The notes: generated by a model not told the origin, from the letters alone. Positions 7,680-16,786 are shown, counted from the first letter of the stretch. The stretch: DNA of 64,000 nucleotides from Bacillus sp. HMF5848 (GCF_003944835.1 NZ_RWIV01000001.1:4081501-4145500); one strand, 5' to 3'. A program made the numbers and translations.

Positions 7680-8030
7680 ATGACTAAACATAAGATCTAT
7701 ACAATGAGTGTTGCGAGTGTCTATCCCCATTATGTTAAGAAAGCGGAGAAAAAAGGACGTTTAAAAACAGAAGTCGATGAAATCATTCGTTGGTTGACAG
7801 GGTATAGCCCTGAGGAGTTAGAAGCACAACTGGAAAAACAGATAGATTTTGAGACCTTCTTTGCGGAAGCTCCTCAACTGCATCCTTCTCGGAACTTAAT
7901 CAAAGGGGTGATTTGCGGTGTCCGAGTGGAAGACATTGAAGAACCAACTATGCAGGAAATTCGCTATCTAGATAAGCTGATAGATGAGTTAGCGAAAGGA
8001 AAAGCGATGGAGAAGATTTTACGTAAATAA
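7680..8030 (+). CDS. DUF2200 family protein
   Basis: This 116-residue soluble protein matches DUF2200 along its whole length: [55 protein letters not shown] and [20 protein letters not shown]. The function of the family is unknown. Its members are strikingly conserved and often lie in variable regions. A good GAAAGGA site precedes the ATG. It is a single-gene unit between two family B repeats. Confidence 0.9.
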   Translation: MTKHKIYTMSVASVYPHYVKKAEKKGRLKTEVDEIIRWLTGYSPEELEAQLEKQIDFETFFAEAPQLHPSRNLIKGVICGVRVEDIEEPTMQEIRYLDKLIDELAKGKAMEKILRK

Positions 8031-8119
8031 TATTTAAAATTCGCATTGCTCGATAATATCTGCCGTTATTTATCGGTGGCTGATGTTCAAGAACAGCAAC
8101 CCATACTTCTTATGGATTG

Positions 8120-8308
8120 TTTTGCTATTAAGCAAAGCTAGTGGGTACGCGCCTGTCAAAAAAGGAGCTAATTTGTTGTTGGAATAATAATGAATGAGTA
8201 GATAAACAGCCATTTCCTCTTAATAAAAATAGGGCCTTTTGGGGCCCTTTTAGAGTGCTAGCAACCTGCTAGCACTCTGTTACTTTATCCTAGCGGGGGT
8301 CTGGCACC
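8120..8308 (+). repeat. Long repeat block L, copy 1 (ends in family B copy 5)
   Basis: The 189-bp block shares most of its sequence with 16531-16711. Common landmarks in the same order are TTTTGCTAT, GGGTACGCGC, GTCAAAAAAGGA, TTTCCTCTTAAT, TAGGGCCTTT and the terminal B repeat. It includes the GGGCC hairpin at ~8231-8250. Confidence 0.75.
8267..8308 (+). repeat. Family B repeat, copy 5
   Basis: TGCTAGCACTCTGTTACTTT, ATCCTAGCGGGGGTCTGGC, ACC. A second GTGCTAGC lies 11 nt upstream. Confidence 0.9.
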
Positions 8309-8384
8309 ATAATTTATGCACAATTTGTCGAATCGTGATATGATTAAACCATAGACGATATTACATAATACAGGAGGCTTGTGT

Positions 8385-9911
8385 ATGCTTGAAGCAACAT
8401 CAAAAAACCGCGTTACTACCTTATTAACAGCAGGTGTTGTTATTTTATCAATTATTGTGTATGTGCTTCATACTCAATTTCGCATTTTTGAAGAGTATTT
8501 AGCATTGAATCAAATTCACGTAGCAAACACAAATATACTTGCTATCATTCTTTTGTTTATTCCCATTATCTTACTTGCGTTTACATTATTCATCGAATTC
8601 TCAAAATCCACATGGAAATCGCATTTACCCCTACTGAATACGCTTACACTTACATTTTCTAGTATATCTATTATTGCTGGCGGTAATGGATTGGTTGAAT
8701 ACCATTTCTCGATTTTTATGGTTATTGCCCTTATTGCTTACTATGAGTCTATTCAGCTCGTTCTTATTAGTACGATTATTTTCGCGGTTCATCATTTAGG
8801 TGGTTATTTTATAGCACCAGAACTCTTATGCGGAACGAGCGATTATCCTTTTGGTCTTCTTATGATTCATGCTATATTCTTAATTTTAACTAGTGCTTCT
8901 ACTATTCTACAAATTGTATATAAAAAGAAGTTTACCCACCAAGTTGAGCATGAAAGACAGGAGAAGAAGGTACAGTTCGATGACCTTACTTCTAAATTGA
9001 AAGCTACTTCCAAAACAATTATAGACACGACAACAACTCTATTAAATAATGTCAATGTGTCTAAAAAATCTTCTGAAGAAATATCAAGTGCTCTGAGTGA
9101 AATCGCAGTTGGTACGGAAAAACAAGCTGCATCTACAAAAGATAGTGCAACGGCGATGAACGAAATGGCAATCGGTATTCAGCGAATTGCGGAAAGCTCG
9201 TCTGTCGTTTCAGAACGTTCACGAGATACCGTATCAGAAGCCAAAATCGGAGATACCTCCATTAAACAAACGAAGAAACAAATGGATACAATTAATCAGG
9301 CTGTTGCAAGTTTGGCACAAACAATTCATAATCTCGATGAGAAATCCGTTGAAATTAATAATATTTTAAAAGTAATAACTGACATTACAGAACAAACAAA
9401 CTTGCTCGCTTTAAATGCAGCAATTGAAGCAGCACGCGCTGGGGAACATGGAAAAGGCTTTTCTGTTGTAGCAAATGAAGTCCGCAATTTAGCCGAGCAA
9501 TCAAAGACTTCAGCAGCCGAGATCACTAGAATCATTGATGACATTCAAAAAGGTACAAAAGATGCTAAGCTGGCGATGGATCGCGGTAAACAAGAAGTCG
9601 ACAATGGATTACAAACTGTTCAGCAAACCGAAGGCGTGTTAAAAAGCATCTTAACTTATGCTGAAGAGGTATCTAGTCAAATTATAGAAGTGTCTGCCGT
9701 AGCAGAACAACTTTCTGCAAGCTCTGAAGAAGTGTCTGCCACTGTTGATGAGATGGCGAATGTTTCCAAAACATCTAGTGACAACACAAAACAAGTGGCC
9801 ACGCATACAGATGCTCAAATGGATTCGATTGACGAAATAGAAGACGTCACCAATTCATTGCAAAAACTATCGAAAGACCTTGATGAACTAATCAAAAGCT
9901 TGAAAGAATAA
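8385..9911 (+). CDS. Methyl-accepting chemotaxis protein with membrane-embedded sensor
   Basis: A 508-residue chemoreceptor. About six transmembrane segments fill residues 1-185, with almost no extracellular sensing domain; two adjacent His (FAVHHLGG) lie in a membrane segment. No clear HAMP is seen. The cytoplasmic MCP signalling domain follows, with the hairpin tip [19 protein letters not shown] and the methylation-helix pattern on either side. It should relay a membrane-associated cue to CheA/CheW. ATG 8385 has AGGAGG 7 nt upstream; TTG 8379 is too close to that site. A terminator follows. Confidence 0.9.
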   Translation: MLEATSKNRVTTLLTAGVVILSIIVYVLHTQFRIFEEYLALNQIHVANTNILAIILLFIPIILLAFTLFIEFSKSTWKSHLPLLNTLTLTFSSISIIAGGNGLVEYHFSIFMVIALIAYYESIQLVLISTIIFAVHHLGGYFIAPELLCGTSDYPFGLLMIHAIFLILTSASTILQIVYKKKFTHQVEHERQEKKVQFDDLTSKLKATSKTIIDTTTTLLNNVNVSKKSSEEISSALSEIAVGTEKQAASTKDSATAMNEMAIGIQRIAESSSVVSERSRDTVSEAKIGDTSIKQTKKQMDTINQAVASLAQTIHNLDEKSVEINNILKVITDITEQTNLLALNAAIEAARAGEHGKGFSVVANEVRNLAEQSKTSAAEITRIIDDIQKGTKDAKLAMDRGKQEVDNGLQTVQQTEGVLKSILTYAEEVSSQIIEVSAVAEQLSASSEEVSATVDEMANVSKTSSDNTKQVATHTDAQMDSIDEIEDVTNSLQKLSKDLDELIKSLKE

Positions 9912-9915
9912 CAAC

Positions 9916-9955
9916 AGCCTGTCTCCATTACAACGAGGAGACAGGCTTTTTATTT
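9916..9955 (+). terminator. Intrinsic terminator after the chemoreceptor
   Basis: AGCCTGTCTCC pairs with GGAGACAGGCT, followed by TTTTATTTT. Confidence 0.9.
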
Positions 9956-10076
9956 TCTCCCGATTGTTTTAATATCGGTTTTTTTAAAAATTCGACACGT
10001 TCCACCGGCTTTTACTATAAATATAGTGGATATGACTCTCCCACTTTAATACAATATCCCCTACTAGCTATCACTT

Positions 10077-10118
10077 AGCTAGCACTCTGTTACTTTATCC
10101 TAGCGGGGGACTGGCACC
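10077..10118 (+). repeat. Family B repeat, copy 6
   Basis: AGCTAGCACTCTGTTACTTT, ATCCTAGCGGGGGACTGGC, ACC. It lies 72 bp upstream of the DUF418 gene. Confidence 0.9.
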
Positions 10119-10189
10119 AAAAAAACCTTACGCACAACCTATTTATAAATGGTAAAATTATATATGGAAAATATAAGGAGGTTAACACT

Positions 10190-11449
10190 ATGGACAAGCA
10201 ATTAAGGTATGGACCTACTTCTCAAAGCGAACGCATTGTCACGCTAGATGTCATTAGAGCTATTGCATTACTAGGGATTTTGTCAGTAAACATGAAGTTT
10301 TTTTCTACGCCTACATTACAAGCAGAGATGGCCGGTGTTTCGTATGCCAATTCAATTCTTGATCATATTAGTCAGTGGTTCCTTTTTATTGTAGCTGACT
10401 TTAAGTTTATTTCTATGTTCTCAATGTTATTTGGGATTGGCTTCCTATTATTTATGGAGCGGGGGAAACAATCCGGAATTGACGTGAGGAGATTGTTCAA
10501 AAGGCGGTTATTAATTCTACTTTGCTTCGGCTTAATCCACATATTCTTCTTCTGGTATGGTGATATCCTCACCTTTTATGCACTGCTAGGATTTGCTTTA
10601 CTTTTAACTCATGAAAAAAAACCATCATACTTATTAAAAGCTTCCTTCATCACGATTAGTATCCCTATTATCTTGTTCTTGTCGTTAGCTTTATTGCTTT
10701 CTTCTTTTGAACAAGGCTCTTCACCAGCACAGCAAACAACCAATCAAAATGAGCTTAATAGAATTATTGAGGTATATAGCGAAGGCAGCCTGGGGGACAT
10801 ATTTACACAAAGATTAAATGATATATCGGTCATCATGGTAGGAAATGTATTTCTGTTCGCCTTAGTATTGACGATGTTTTTCTTCGGCATGTATCTCTGG
10901 AAAACAAAGATATTTACCCACACCTCCGAACAACTAGCAAGAATCCGAAAAATGGCTGTGACGGCCTTATTACTTGCCATTCCTGGTCTTATTTTAGCAG
11001 TGGCTGGGGAAATGTATGTTGATGGCGGTGATTCACCTTGGTATTTCCTACAATATGCCGGTCTTTTCATGAGTGGCCCTACCTTAAGTGTATTCTATGT
11101 AATGAGCTTGCTACTGCTACTACAAAATGAACAACGACTCACTGCAGCAGTAAAGTTTTTACAACCAACGGGAAAAATGGCCTTAACTAATTATTTAATG
11201 CAGACACTCCTTTGTACAATCATCTTTTATAGCTTTGGCTTTGGTTTATTTGGAAAAGTTGGTCCATTTTACGGACTATTAATAACAATCTTTATATATG
11301 CGCTTCAAATCTTATACAGCTATTATTGGATGAAAAAATTCCAATATGGCCCGATGGAATGGCTTTGGAGACGATTAATGTATGGCAAATTAGAGTGGAA
11401 AACAACCATTCAAAGAGAGTCTGTAGCAACGAAGCAGGTTTCGAAGTGA
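10190..11449 (+). CDS. DUF418 family integral membrane protein
   Basis: This 419-residue protein has about nine or ten transmembrane helices. The start RIVTLDVIRAIALLGILSVN is the hallmark of the DUF418/YeiB group, and the C-terminal DUF418 domain includes LQPTGKMALTNYLMQT. The family is loosely related to acyltransferase-3 membrane proteins and may handle an acyl or other lipid-linked group, but no reaction is established. AAGGAGG precedes the ATG with good spacing. It is a single-gene unit closed by a terminator and bounded by B repeats. Confidence 0.88.
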   Translation: MDKQLRYGPTSQSERIVTLDVIRAIALLGILSVNMKFFSTPTLQAEMAGVSYANSILDHISQWFLFIVADFKFISMFSMLFGIGFLLFMERGKQSGIDVRRLFKRRLLILLCFGLIHIFFFWYGDILTFYALLGFALLLTHEKKPSYLLKASFITISIPIILFLSLALLLSSFEQGSSPAQQTTNQNELNRIIEVYSEGSLGDIFTQRLNDISVIMVGNVFLFALVLTMFFFGMYLWKTKIFTHTSEQLARIRKMAVTALLLAIPGLILAVAGEMYVDGGDSPWYFLQYAGLFMSGPTLSVFYVMSLLLLLQNEQRLTAAVKFLQPTGKMALTNYLMQTLLCTIIFYSFGFGLFGKVGPFYGLLITIFIYALQILYSYYWMKKFQYGPMEWLWRRLMYGKLEWKTTIQRESVATKQVSK

Positions 11450-11471
11450 TACAAAGTAATTTCTATAATGC

Positions 11472-11515
11472 AAAAAACGCAGTTGTCATGAGCAATAAGA
11501 CAACTGCGTTTTTTT
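11472..11515 (+). terminator. Intrinsic terminator after the DUF418 gene
   Basis: AAAAAACGCAGTTGTC pairs with GACAACTGCGTTTTTT. Confidence 0.92.
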
Positions 11516-11622
11516 ATTTCAACTACTCTACATAATAGTGACTCAATGATTGCAATGGTTTCATGACCATTGATGCAAAACATGTAATGCGTCAATTACC
11601 CAAACTCGCACTGCTAGCTCTA

Positions 11623-11664
11623 TGCTAGCAATTTGACACTTTATCCTAGCGGGGGACTGGCATT
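11623..11664 (+). repeat. Family B repeat, copy 7
   Basis: TGCTAGCAATTTGACACTTT, ATCCTAGCGGGGGACTGGC, then ATTCGAACT. Another CTGCTAGC lies 12 nt upstream. Confidence 0.85.
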
Positions 11665-11809
11665 CGAACTGGAACAATTTAGTGAATTCTTTAAAAATAT
11701 AAATTCTGTTCATCAAAAAAGGGCTATAATTATCCATATAACGAGCTGAGACTAAATTTGTCCAAACTTACTGTTTGAATTTTGTATAATTTTATAAAAG
11801 GAGAATACT

Positions 11810-12328
11810 ATGACAAAAGAAAATGAAAAGCTTTTTGAGGCATGTATTACTGGAAATGTAGCTGACTTAAAAGAGGCGATTGAAAAATGTGATGATCTCA
11901 ACATCAAGAACAAGGAAGGACAAACGCCATTATGTATAGTAGCAAAATGCCGTTATGACCTTGTAAAATTACTGGTGGAGAAAGGTGCCGATGTAAATTT
12001 AAAAAGTGATGAAATAATAAGTCCTTTACATTGGGCTGTTGAATATGATAATGAGGAGATAGTGGAATATTTATTAAGTAAGGGTGCAGATATTTATTCG
12101 CGAGACCATTCTTATGAAACACCTTTACATTGGGCTGCTTGGACAGGACACCATAAGTCAGCAAGTCTCTTACTAGCTAATGGTGATAATCCGTTAGTCA
12201 AGAATAGAGGCGGATTCACACCGCTCGATTTAGCAAAAAGACAAGGTCATCAAAAGGTCATCACCTTATTTGAAGAAAATTTATTAAATAGGACAGAGGG
12301 ACAAGTTCGTCATCACAGTCACAGTTAA
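11810..12328 (+). CDS. Ankyrin repeat protein
   Basis: A 172-residue soluble protein made almost wholly of ankyrin repeats: an N-cap (~1-33), then units from ~37 (GQTPLCIVAKCRYDLVKLLV), ~71 (SPLHWAVEYDNEEIVEYLL), ~104 (ETPLHWAAWTGHHKSASLLL) and ~138 (FTPLDLAKRQGHQKVITLF). It has no signal peptide. Ankyrin folds bind other proteins; the partner is unknown. AAAGGAG precedes the ATG. No toxin or catalase-type neighbour explains its role. Confidence 0.9.
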   Translation: MTKENEKLFEACITGNVADLKEAIEKCDDLNIKNKEGQTPLCIVAKCRYDLVKLLVEKGADVNLKSDEIISPLHWAVEYDNEEIVEYLLSKGADIYSRDHSYETPLHWAAWTGHHKSASLLLANGDNPLVKNRGGFTPLDLAKRQGHQKVITLFEENLLNRTEGQVRHHSHS

Positions 12329-12835
12329 ACCTAGAAACTGTTACCCTTTGCCCCAAGATTGCATAATAAAAGAGATATTACCAGTAAAATGGTACCTGTA
12401 GTTAGAGTACTTAAAATAGAGGGTTTTATCTTCGTTTACCAGAATTACTAGATGAGCTATCACTAGCAAAATTAGCTGACGACGGAAGCTATCGCACCGA
12501 AAGACTCGTATGTTTTTGGATCATTTCCGTTTTTGCCATGGTACCCCTGAAAACCTGCTTTAAAAGAAGGTCTATTAAAAGAGGTAAACTATGGTTAAAA
12601 TGCTAGAGAACCGTAATCAAATACCAAAACCTACGACGAAGCTGCAGCCTCAGAAATATATCATATAGAATTGAAAGAAAAAACTGATAATACCTAAGAC
12701 TACACACTCAAAACAACCTCTATCTCACAGACAGAGGTTGTTGTCTTTATATGTGCTCTTAAACACTCTATCATGTTAAAACTCTACCGTTGTAGCAGTC
12801 AAACACACTCACGTTAGACATTACTGCTAGCACAC
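12329..12835. other. Intergenic, no intact gene
   Basis: It contains the hairpin at 12711-12748. Stretches around 12420-12700 look like decayed coding DNA (for example GAATTACTAGATGAGC) but have no continuous frame I could assign. Confidence 0.45.
12711..12748 (+). terminator. Terminator-like hairpin
   Basis: AACAACCTCT pairs with AGAGGTTGTT around ATCTCACAGAC. It is followed by a T-rich tract, GTCTTTATATG. Confidence 0.7.
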
Positions 12836-12875
12836 CGCTAGCACTTTGTTACTTTATCCTAGCGGGGGTCTGGCA
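12836..12875 (+). repeat. Family B repeat, copy 8, split by an IS4-type element
   Basis: CGCTAGCACTTTGTTACTTT, ATCCTAGCGGGGGTCTGGC, A. The remaining CCC resumes at 14393 after the IS. The element's 9-bp target is GGTCTGGCA within the repeat. Confidence 0.9.
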
Positions 12876-14383
12876 CACTGGCGTTGCATAATAGTATAAT
12901 AATTGAATAAATGTTTAAATTTTACAAACAATCGTCGGGTTATAGAGAAAAAAAGTGAGCGTGGTCTCGTGTGACCTCGTTCCCTTTTTTTTACTTTTTT
13001 AATAGTTCCCTAATTTTCTTTCTGCAGTTTTGTTCTTTTTTACTTTCTGCTCTTTCACCATAGCCACGTTCCCAAACGATATGTTTTTCTTGTTAGGAAT
13101 GGGAACTTTTTGTCTACCTCTAGATGTTTTCTTAGGCTTCTTTCGTAAAGACTTTTTAAATTGACATACAGGTTTATAGAGGTAAGTCTGCAATAGTCTG
13201 AAAAATTCCCAAGATGTTTTTTTAGACTGTGTTTCTAACTTAACTATTAGCGATAAAGCGTATGCAATAAGGGCCAGGAACATCTGATTCCAAATGCCTT
13301 GCGGCTTTGTACTCCAAATTTTTGTGAAGCGTAAATGCTGCTTAGTCCATTTGAAAAACAGCTCAATGATCCAACGGTTGCGGTATATATCCATAATATC
13401 TTCAGCAGTCAAATCGAATCTACTAGTTAAAATTCTGTACACACGGCTCTCTTCATCCACGAACTCTATGTATCTAACAGGATCCTTGGAAATGCCATAT
13501 TCAACTTTAGCATCTCGAATGACAGAAGGATGGGTTATTTCATACTCTTCTAATGTGAAAACACGTAGAGATTTTGATAAGCGAGCTACAAATGAAATGT
13601 TTCTCTTTTGCCAATCCATCAAATTGTTTTTAGAAGGATACGCTCTATCCACAACATATGTGGCGTCACTTTCCTCAAATAAGATGTTTGTTTCCACATC
13701 GCCGACCGTACCTGTTGATGGAATGATTTTATCGGGATAAGCCACGTCTGGTGAAGCAACGACAAGCCTAGTGTGCATCTTTACCGCATGATAATCCTTA
13801 GAAATATAGGCCCAATCACATAATTGTTTTGGTAAGCGTAACTCCGTAGAATCAACTATGTTGAGACGACCAATACCATGTGGCATTCCTTTATATTCTT
13901 CTGTCAGTATTTTCACTTTGTTGATTATTTTCTCGAATACTGTTTGCACCCACTCCGTCGGCAAATCGTTGATTCGCCTACTCAATTGTGAACTACTAAT
14001 ATCTTGAATTCCAATTTCTTCGCGAAGTTTTGGATAGGCGCCTAACTTCTCTGTCATATGTTCGTAAGAACTCCATTGATCTAATTGAGCAGCTACGAAA
14101 ATTTTGAGTAAGGCTTTCGTCGTGAGTTTAGTTTTAGCATAATCAATGAGTGGGCAGTCAAAATCCTCTAAAGGTAATTTAGAAAGACATTGACAAATAA
14201 GCATTTCTCGCCCTATACTTTTATTTATCATTGGTGAAACTCCTTTGTAGAAGACTTGTTTGTTTAGGGAACATAACAAGGTCAACAACTTCTACAATAG
14301 GAGTTTTTTTCTTTTTAGTAAACACTTTTATTTTACTTAAATTCCCTTTTAAGGTTTAAATTTCAAGAGGTGCAACGCCAGTG
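12876..14383 (-). mobile_element. IS4-family insertion sequence (IS4Bsu1-like)
   Basis: The 1508-bp element is bounded by inverted repeats starting CACTGGCGTTGCA at the left end and ending TGCAACGCCAGTG at the right end. Each side is flanked by the direct repeat GGTCTGGCA (12867-12875 and 14384-14392). A 9-bp duplication is what I recall for the Bacillus IS4Bsu1 group. It carries one transposase gene on the minus strand. Ends, target duplication and reading frame are all intact, so insertion looks recent. Confidence 0.93.
12999..14231 (-). CDS. IS4-family DDE transposase
   Basis: About 410 residues. The DDE catalytic core is visible: the first Asp in RLNIVDSTELRLP, the second in ATYVVDRAYPSKNN, and the Glu in the Y-(2)-R-(3)-E-(6)-K signature YRNRWIIELFFKWTKQHL. 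The C-terminal tail is Lys-rich. The start is taken at ATG 14231, which has AAAGGAG 8 nt upstream; the 19 codons before it in frame lack a site. It appears full-length. Confidence 0.92.
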   Translation of the reverse strand: MINKSIGREMLICQCLSKLPLEDFDCPLIDYAKTKLTTKALLKIFVAAQLDQWSSYEHMTEKLGAYPKLREEIGIQDISSSQLSRRINDLPTEWVQTVFEKIINKVKILTEEYKGMPHGIGRLNIVDSTELRLPKQLCDWAYISKDYHAVKMHTRLVVASPDVAYPDKIIPSTGTVGDVETNILFEESDATYVVDRAYPSKNNLMDWQKRNISFVARLSKSLRVFTLEEYEITHPSVIRDAKVEYGISKDPVRYIEFVDEESRVYRILTSRFDLTAEDIMDIYRNRWIIELFFKWTKQHLRFTKIWSTKPQGIWNQMFLALIAYALSLIVKLETQSKKTSWEFFRLLQTYLYKPVCQFKKSLRKKPKKTSRGRQKVPIPNKKNISFGNVAMVKEQKVKKNKTAERKLGNY

Positions 14384-14497
14384 GGTCTGGCACCCTTAAC
14401 CAAATACCTTCTAGCTTTATGCTTTTATTTTCAGTATCCAAAAATTCCAAAGCCTTATAGCAAGAAAAGACTAGTTGATAATCATATCCCATCAAAG

Positions 14498-14590
14498 CTA
14501 TTTGCCACCAGTTCTTCCTTCTTCAATCTCTAGGGTTAGTTTTCTTTTTTTGATTTTTTTCTTCTGTTTCTTCTTTGGTTTTTTTGACAT
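14498..14590 (-). CDS. Very short Lys-rich ORF after the Mrr gene
   Basis: A 30-codon frame opens with MSKKPKKKQKKKIKKRK and stops at 14498. A GGTGGG site lies upstream, and its ATG is 17 bp after the Mrr-like stop. Past the stop another frame continues protein-like (MGYDYQLVFSCYKALEF), so this may be the front of a frameshifted gene cut off near the B repeat. Support is weak. Confidence 0.3.
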   Translation of the reverse strand: MSKKPKKKQKKKIKKRKLTLEIEEGRTGGK

Positions 14591-14607
14591 TCTATCCCAC
14601 CATTTAT

Positions 14608-15336
14608 TTACACTAAACCTCTTTGCTTTACTTGTTGCTCCCTCCACGGCAAGAGTTTTGAATTAATCCACTCATCACCCTTACATTCAATATTTCTACG
14701 GTCAGCTTCAATAAGAGCAGGATTTGTAAACCTTGAGCTTGTTATCATTTCAGCTAAAATGCAACCGTGGTTTTTCTTCGCCGAATCAAGTTCACGTATG
14801 AGCTTAACGTCTATTTGTTGACCTTTTTTATAATGTTTAATCTGGACTGCAACTTCAGTATTATGATGACGATTAAAGATGATCAAATCAACTCCTCCAT
14901 CAGCACCTTCCGAAGTTTTACGTGGTTTATATCCCTTTGCTTTGTAGTAAAGATAGCATAGTTCTTCAAATTCTCTCCAAGAGATATTCTCTAATGGTAA
15001 TGTCATTATTTCTTTTTCTGCTCTTAGAATATTAGAATTGTCTCTTAAACTAGTCGGTTTATTTTTAATGGTAGATTTTTCAACACTATTGTTCGTTATT
15101 AATTTATTTGGTAATCCAGTGTACATGTTTTTATGTTTGTTTTCTTTTTTCCTCATATCTGGAACAAAAGAAGATGTAATCGTACCCATCACTACTGCAA
15201 AAAGAACTAGCCCAATTAGATAATAAAAGTTAGTTATGTCAAATTGGTACATGACCCATAGCCCCAATAGCAAAATTGACCCAGCAACAATAGTATAAAC
15301 GTCCCTCTGTCTTTGTTTTCTCCTCGATTTGGCCAA
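14608..15336 (-). CDS. Membrane-anchored Mrr-like restriction endonuclease
   Basis: A 242-residue protein. Two transmembrane helices (~12-50) are followed by a linker and a C-terminal Mrr_cat PD-(D/E)xK domain (~115-235). Landmarks are SWREFEELCYLYYKAKGY, the catalytic Asp in GADGGVDLIIF and the QxK in VAVQIKHYKKGQ. The family cleaves modified or foreign DNA; membrane-anchored versions are common in Bacillus and poorly understood. TTG start with GGAGAGG upstream. Transcribed divergently from the NERD gene, with ~250 bp between them. Confidence 0.85.
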   Translation of the reverse strand: MAKSRRKQRQRDVYTIVAGSILLLGLWVMYQFDITNFYYLIGLVLFAVVMGTITSSFVPDMRKKENKHKNMYTGLPNKLITNNSVEKSTIKNKPTSLRDNSNILRAEKEIMTLPLENISWREFEELCYLYYKAKGYKPRKTSEGADGGVDLIIFNRHHNTEVAVQIKHYKKGQQIDVKLIRELDSAKKNHGCILAEMITSSRFTNPALIEADRRNIECKGDEWINSKLLPWREQQVKQRGLV

Positions 15337-15585
15337 ATTCCTCTCCTCCTAAGTTGTCAACTAGCTTAGATAATTTCACCATATTATTACTAACAGTCTG
15401 ATACCTTCATAGGATTTCTTATAATTTACTTTTCAAATTACCTTGCCTTCTTTTTAGCACAATAAAAATAACCCCAGTAATTAACGTATAAATACATATC
15501 CGCTAATTAACGGGTCAATAGTTGTGGTTTAATTTTATACAAAAAGTTACAATAAAAATAATACTAAAGAAGCAGGGAGAAAGTC

Positions 15586-16413
15586 ATGCTATTATTCCTA
15601 AACTTTTTAAAGAAGAAAAAGAACGAGGACAAACCAAAACAAGCTAATGTGACCACGTCAAAATCAAAAAAGGCGAATGAACAGGTTGCTACTAGAAAAG
15701 GTGAAATAGGAGAATACAAGATTGATATACAACTGGATCAGCTGCCAAAGGATTGTCGATACTTAAGTGATCTCCTAGTAAAGAATCCAAAAGCAAAATC
15801 ATGGTACTCCCAAATTGATCATGTGGTTCTAACTCCATATGGTATCTTTGTCATTGAGACAAAAAACTATCAGGGGACCATTTATGGTGGGAAAGATCGT
15901 AAAACATGGTTGGTTAATGGAAAGTTTAAAATGATGAACCCTTTTGTACAAAACTATGGGCATATAAAAGCATTAACCTCATTCATTGATAAAAAGTACC
16001 ATGACTTATTTATCTCTATGGTATCTTTTACTAAACGATGCACATTTAAAGTAGATTTAGATTACCGTAAAATAGCATCCAATGAAATTATAGTTTATGA
16101 CATTGAGTTATCAGAGTTTATCCATCGGAAGGTCTCGGTATTGAGAGTTCATCACAAAGAACCTCTTTTAACTGAAGGTGACATCTCAATTATCTACAAT
16201 GCTTTTACAAAGGCTAATATTACTGATCCAAAGGTTAGAGAAGAACATAAACATGCATTAAAGTCAAATGCATCTGATGAAAAAAGTAGCTCTAATTCAA
16301 CTTGTACAGTTTGCAATAAACCTGTTTCAGATAAAGTTAAGATGTATTGCTTATCAAACAATAAATTCAAAGGTGAAATTTATTGCTATGATCATCAGAA
16401 GACGGCTCATTAA
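15586..16413 (+). CDS. NERD-domain (nuclease-related) protein with C-terminal Cys/His cluster
   Basis: A 275-residue protein with a NERD domain at ~38-150: KGEIGEYKID, then SQIDHVVLTPYGIFVIETKN with the D...ExK nuclease signature, and YQGTIYGG. The C terminus carries CTVCNKPVSDKVKMYC and CYDHQ, a likely zinc-binding finger. The N terminus is Lys-rich with a short hydrophobic start. NERD proteins are predicted nucleases of uncertain role. Divergent from the Mrr-like gene, so the two may form a defence pair, which is inference. AGGGAG precedes the ATG. Confidence 0.85.
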   Translation: MLLFLNFLKKKKNEDKPKQANVTTSKSKKANEQVATRKGEIGEYKIDIQLDQLPKDCRYLSDLLVKNPKAKSWYSQIDHVVLTPYGIFVIETKNYQGTIYGGKDRKTWLVNGKFKMMNPFVQNYGHIKALTSFIDKKYHDLFISMVSFTKRCTFKVDLDYRKIASNEIIVYDIELSEFIHRKVSVLRVHHKEPLLTEGDISIIYNAFTKANITDPKVREEHKHALKSNASDEKSSSNSTCTVCNKPVSDKVKMYCLSNNKFKGEIYCYDHQKTAH

Positions 16414-16420
16414 AATAAAT

Positions 16421-16475
16421 GAAATCCACTAAGTAGCTGTATAATTCCCACACGCTAACTTAGTGGATTTCTGTT
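16421..16475 (+). terminator. Terminator-like hairpin after the NERD gene
   Basis: GAAATCCACTAAG pairs with CTTAGTGGATTTC over a ~25-nt loop. The T tract is weak. Confidence 0.6.
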
Positions 16476-16530
16476 TGCTAACAGTTTTGCTAGTTTAATG
16501 GGGATCGACACCCTTACTTCTAATTTAATA

Positions 16531-16711
16531 TTTTGCTATCAGCAAAGGTGGGGTACGCGCGGTCAAAAAAGGATCTAGTTTAGTTTTGAAATAATACTGA
16601 ATGAATGGATAACAGCTTGTCAGTTTAATTTCCTCTTAATATAAATAGGGCCTTTCAGCCCTATCAACCTGCTAGCACTTTGTTACTTTATCCTAGAGGG
16701 GTTTGGCATCC
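16531..16711 (+). repeat. Long repeat block L, copy 2
   Basis: It is collinear with 8120-8308 (TTTTGCTAT, GGGTACGCGC, GTCAAAAAAGGAT, TTTCCTCTTAAT, TAGGGCCTTT) and ends in family B copy 9. Confidence 0.75.
16670..16711 (+). repeat. Family B repeat, copy 9
   Basis: TGCTAGCACTTTGTTACTTT, ATCCTAGAGGGGTTTGGC, ATCC. It is mildly diverged. Confidence 0.85.
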
Positions 16712-16786
16712 ATCAAAGTGGTTCAACACTAGTGGAAATACCCCATACACTGGCTAACTTGAACAACTGAGACATCAGGGCTGAAA

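Noticed and set aside
6257-12875. Integron cassette array with attC sites
   Set aside because: The B repeats lack the GTTRRRY/RYYYAAC core sites, and no tyrosine-recombinase integrase is in the window. Only the cassette-like layout remains.
16480-16515. Further family B copy
   Set aside because: GCTAGTTTAATGGGGATCGACACCC has scattered matches only. It is too diverged to count.
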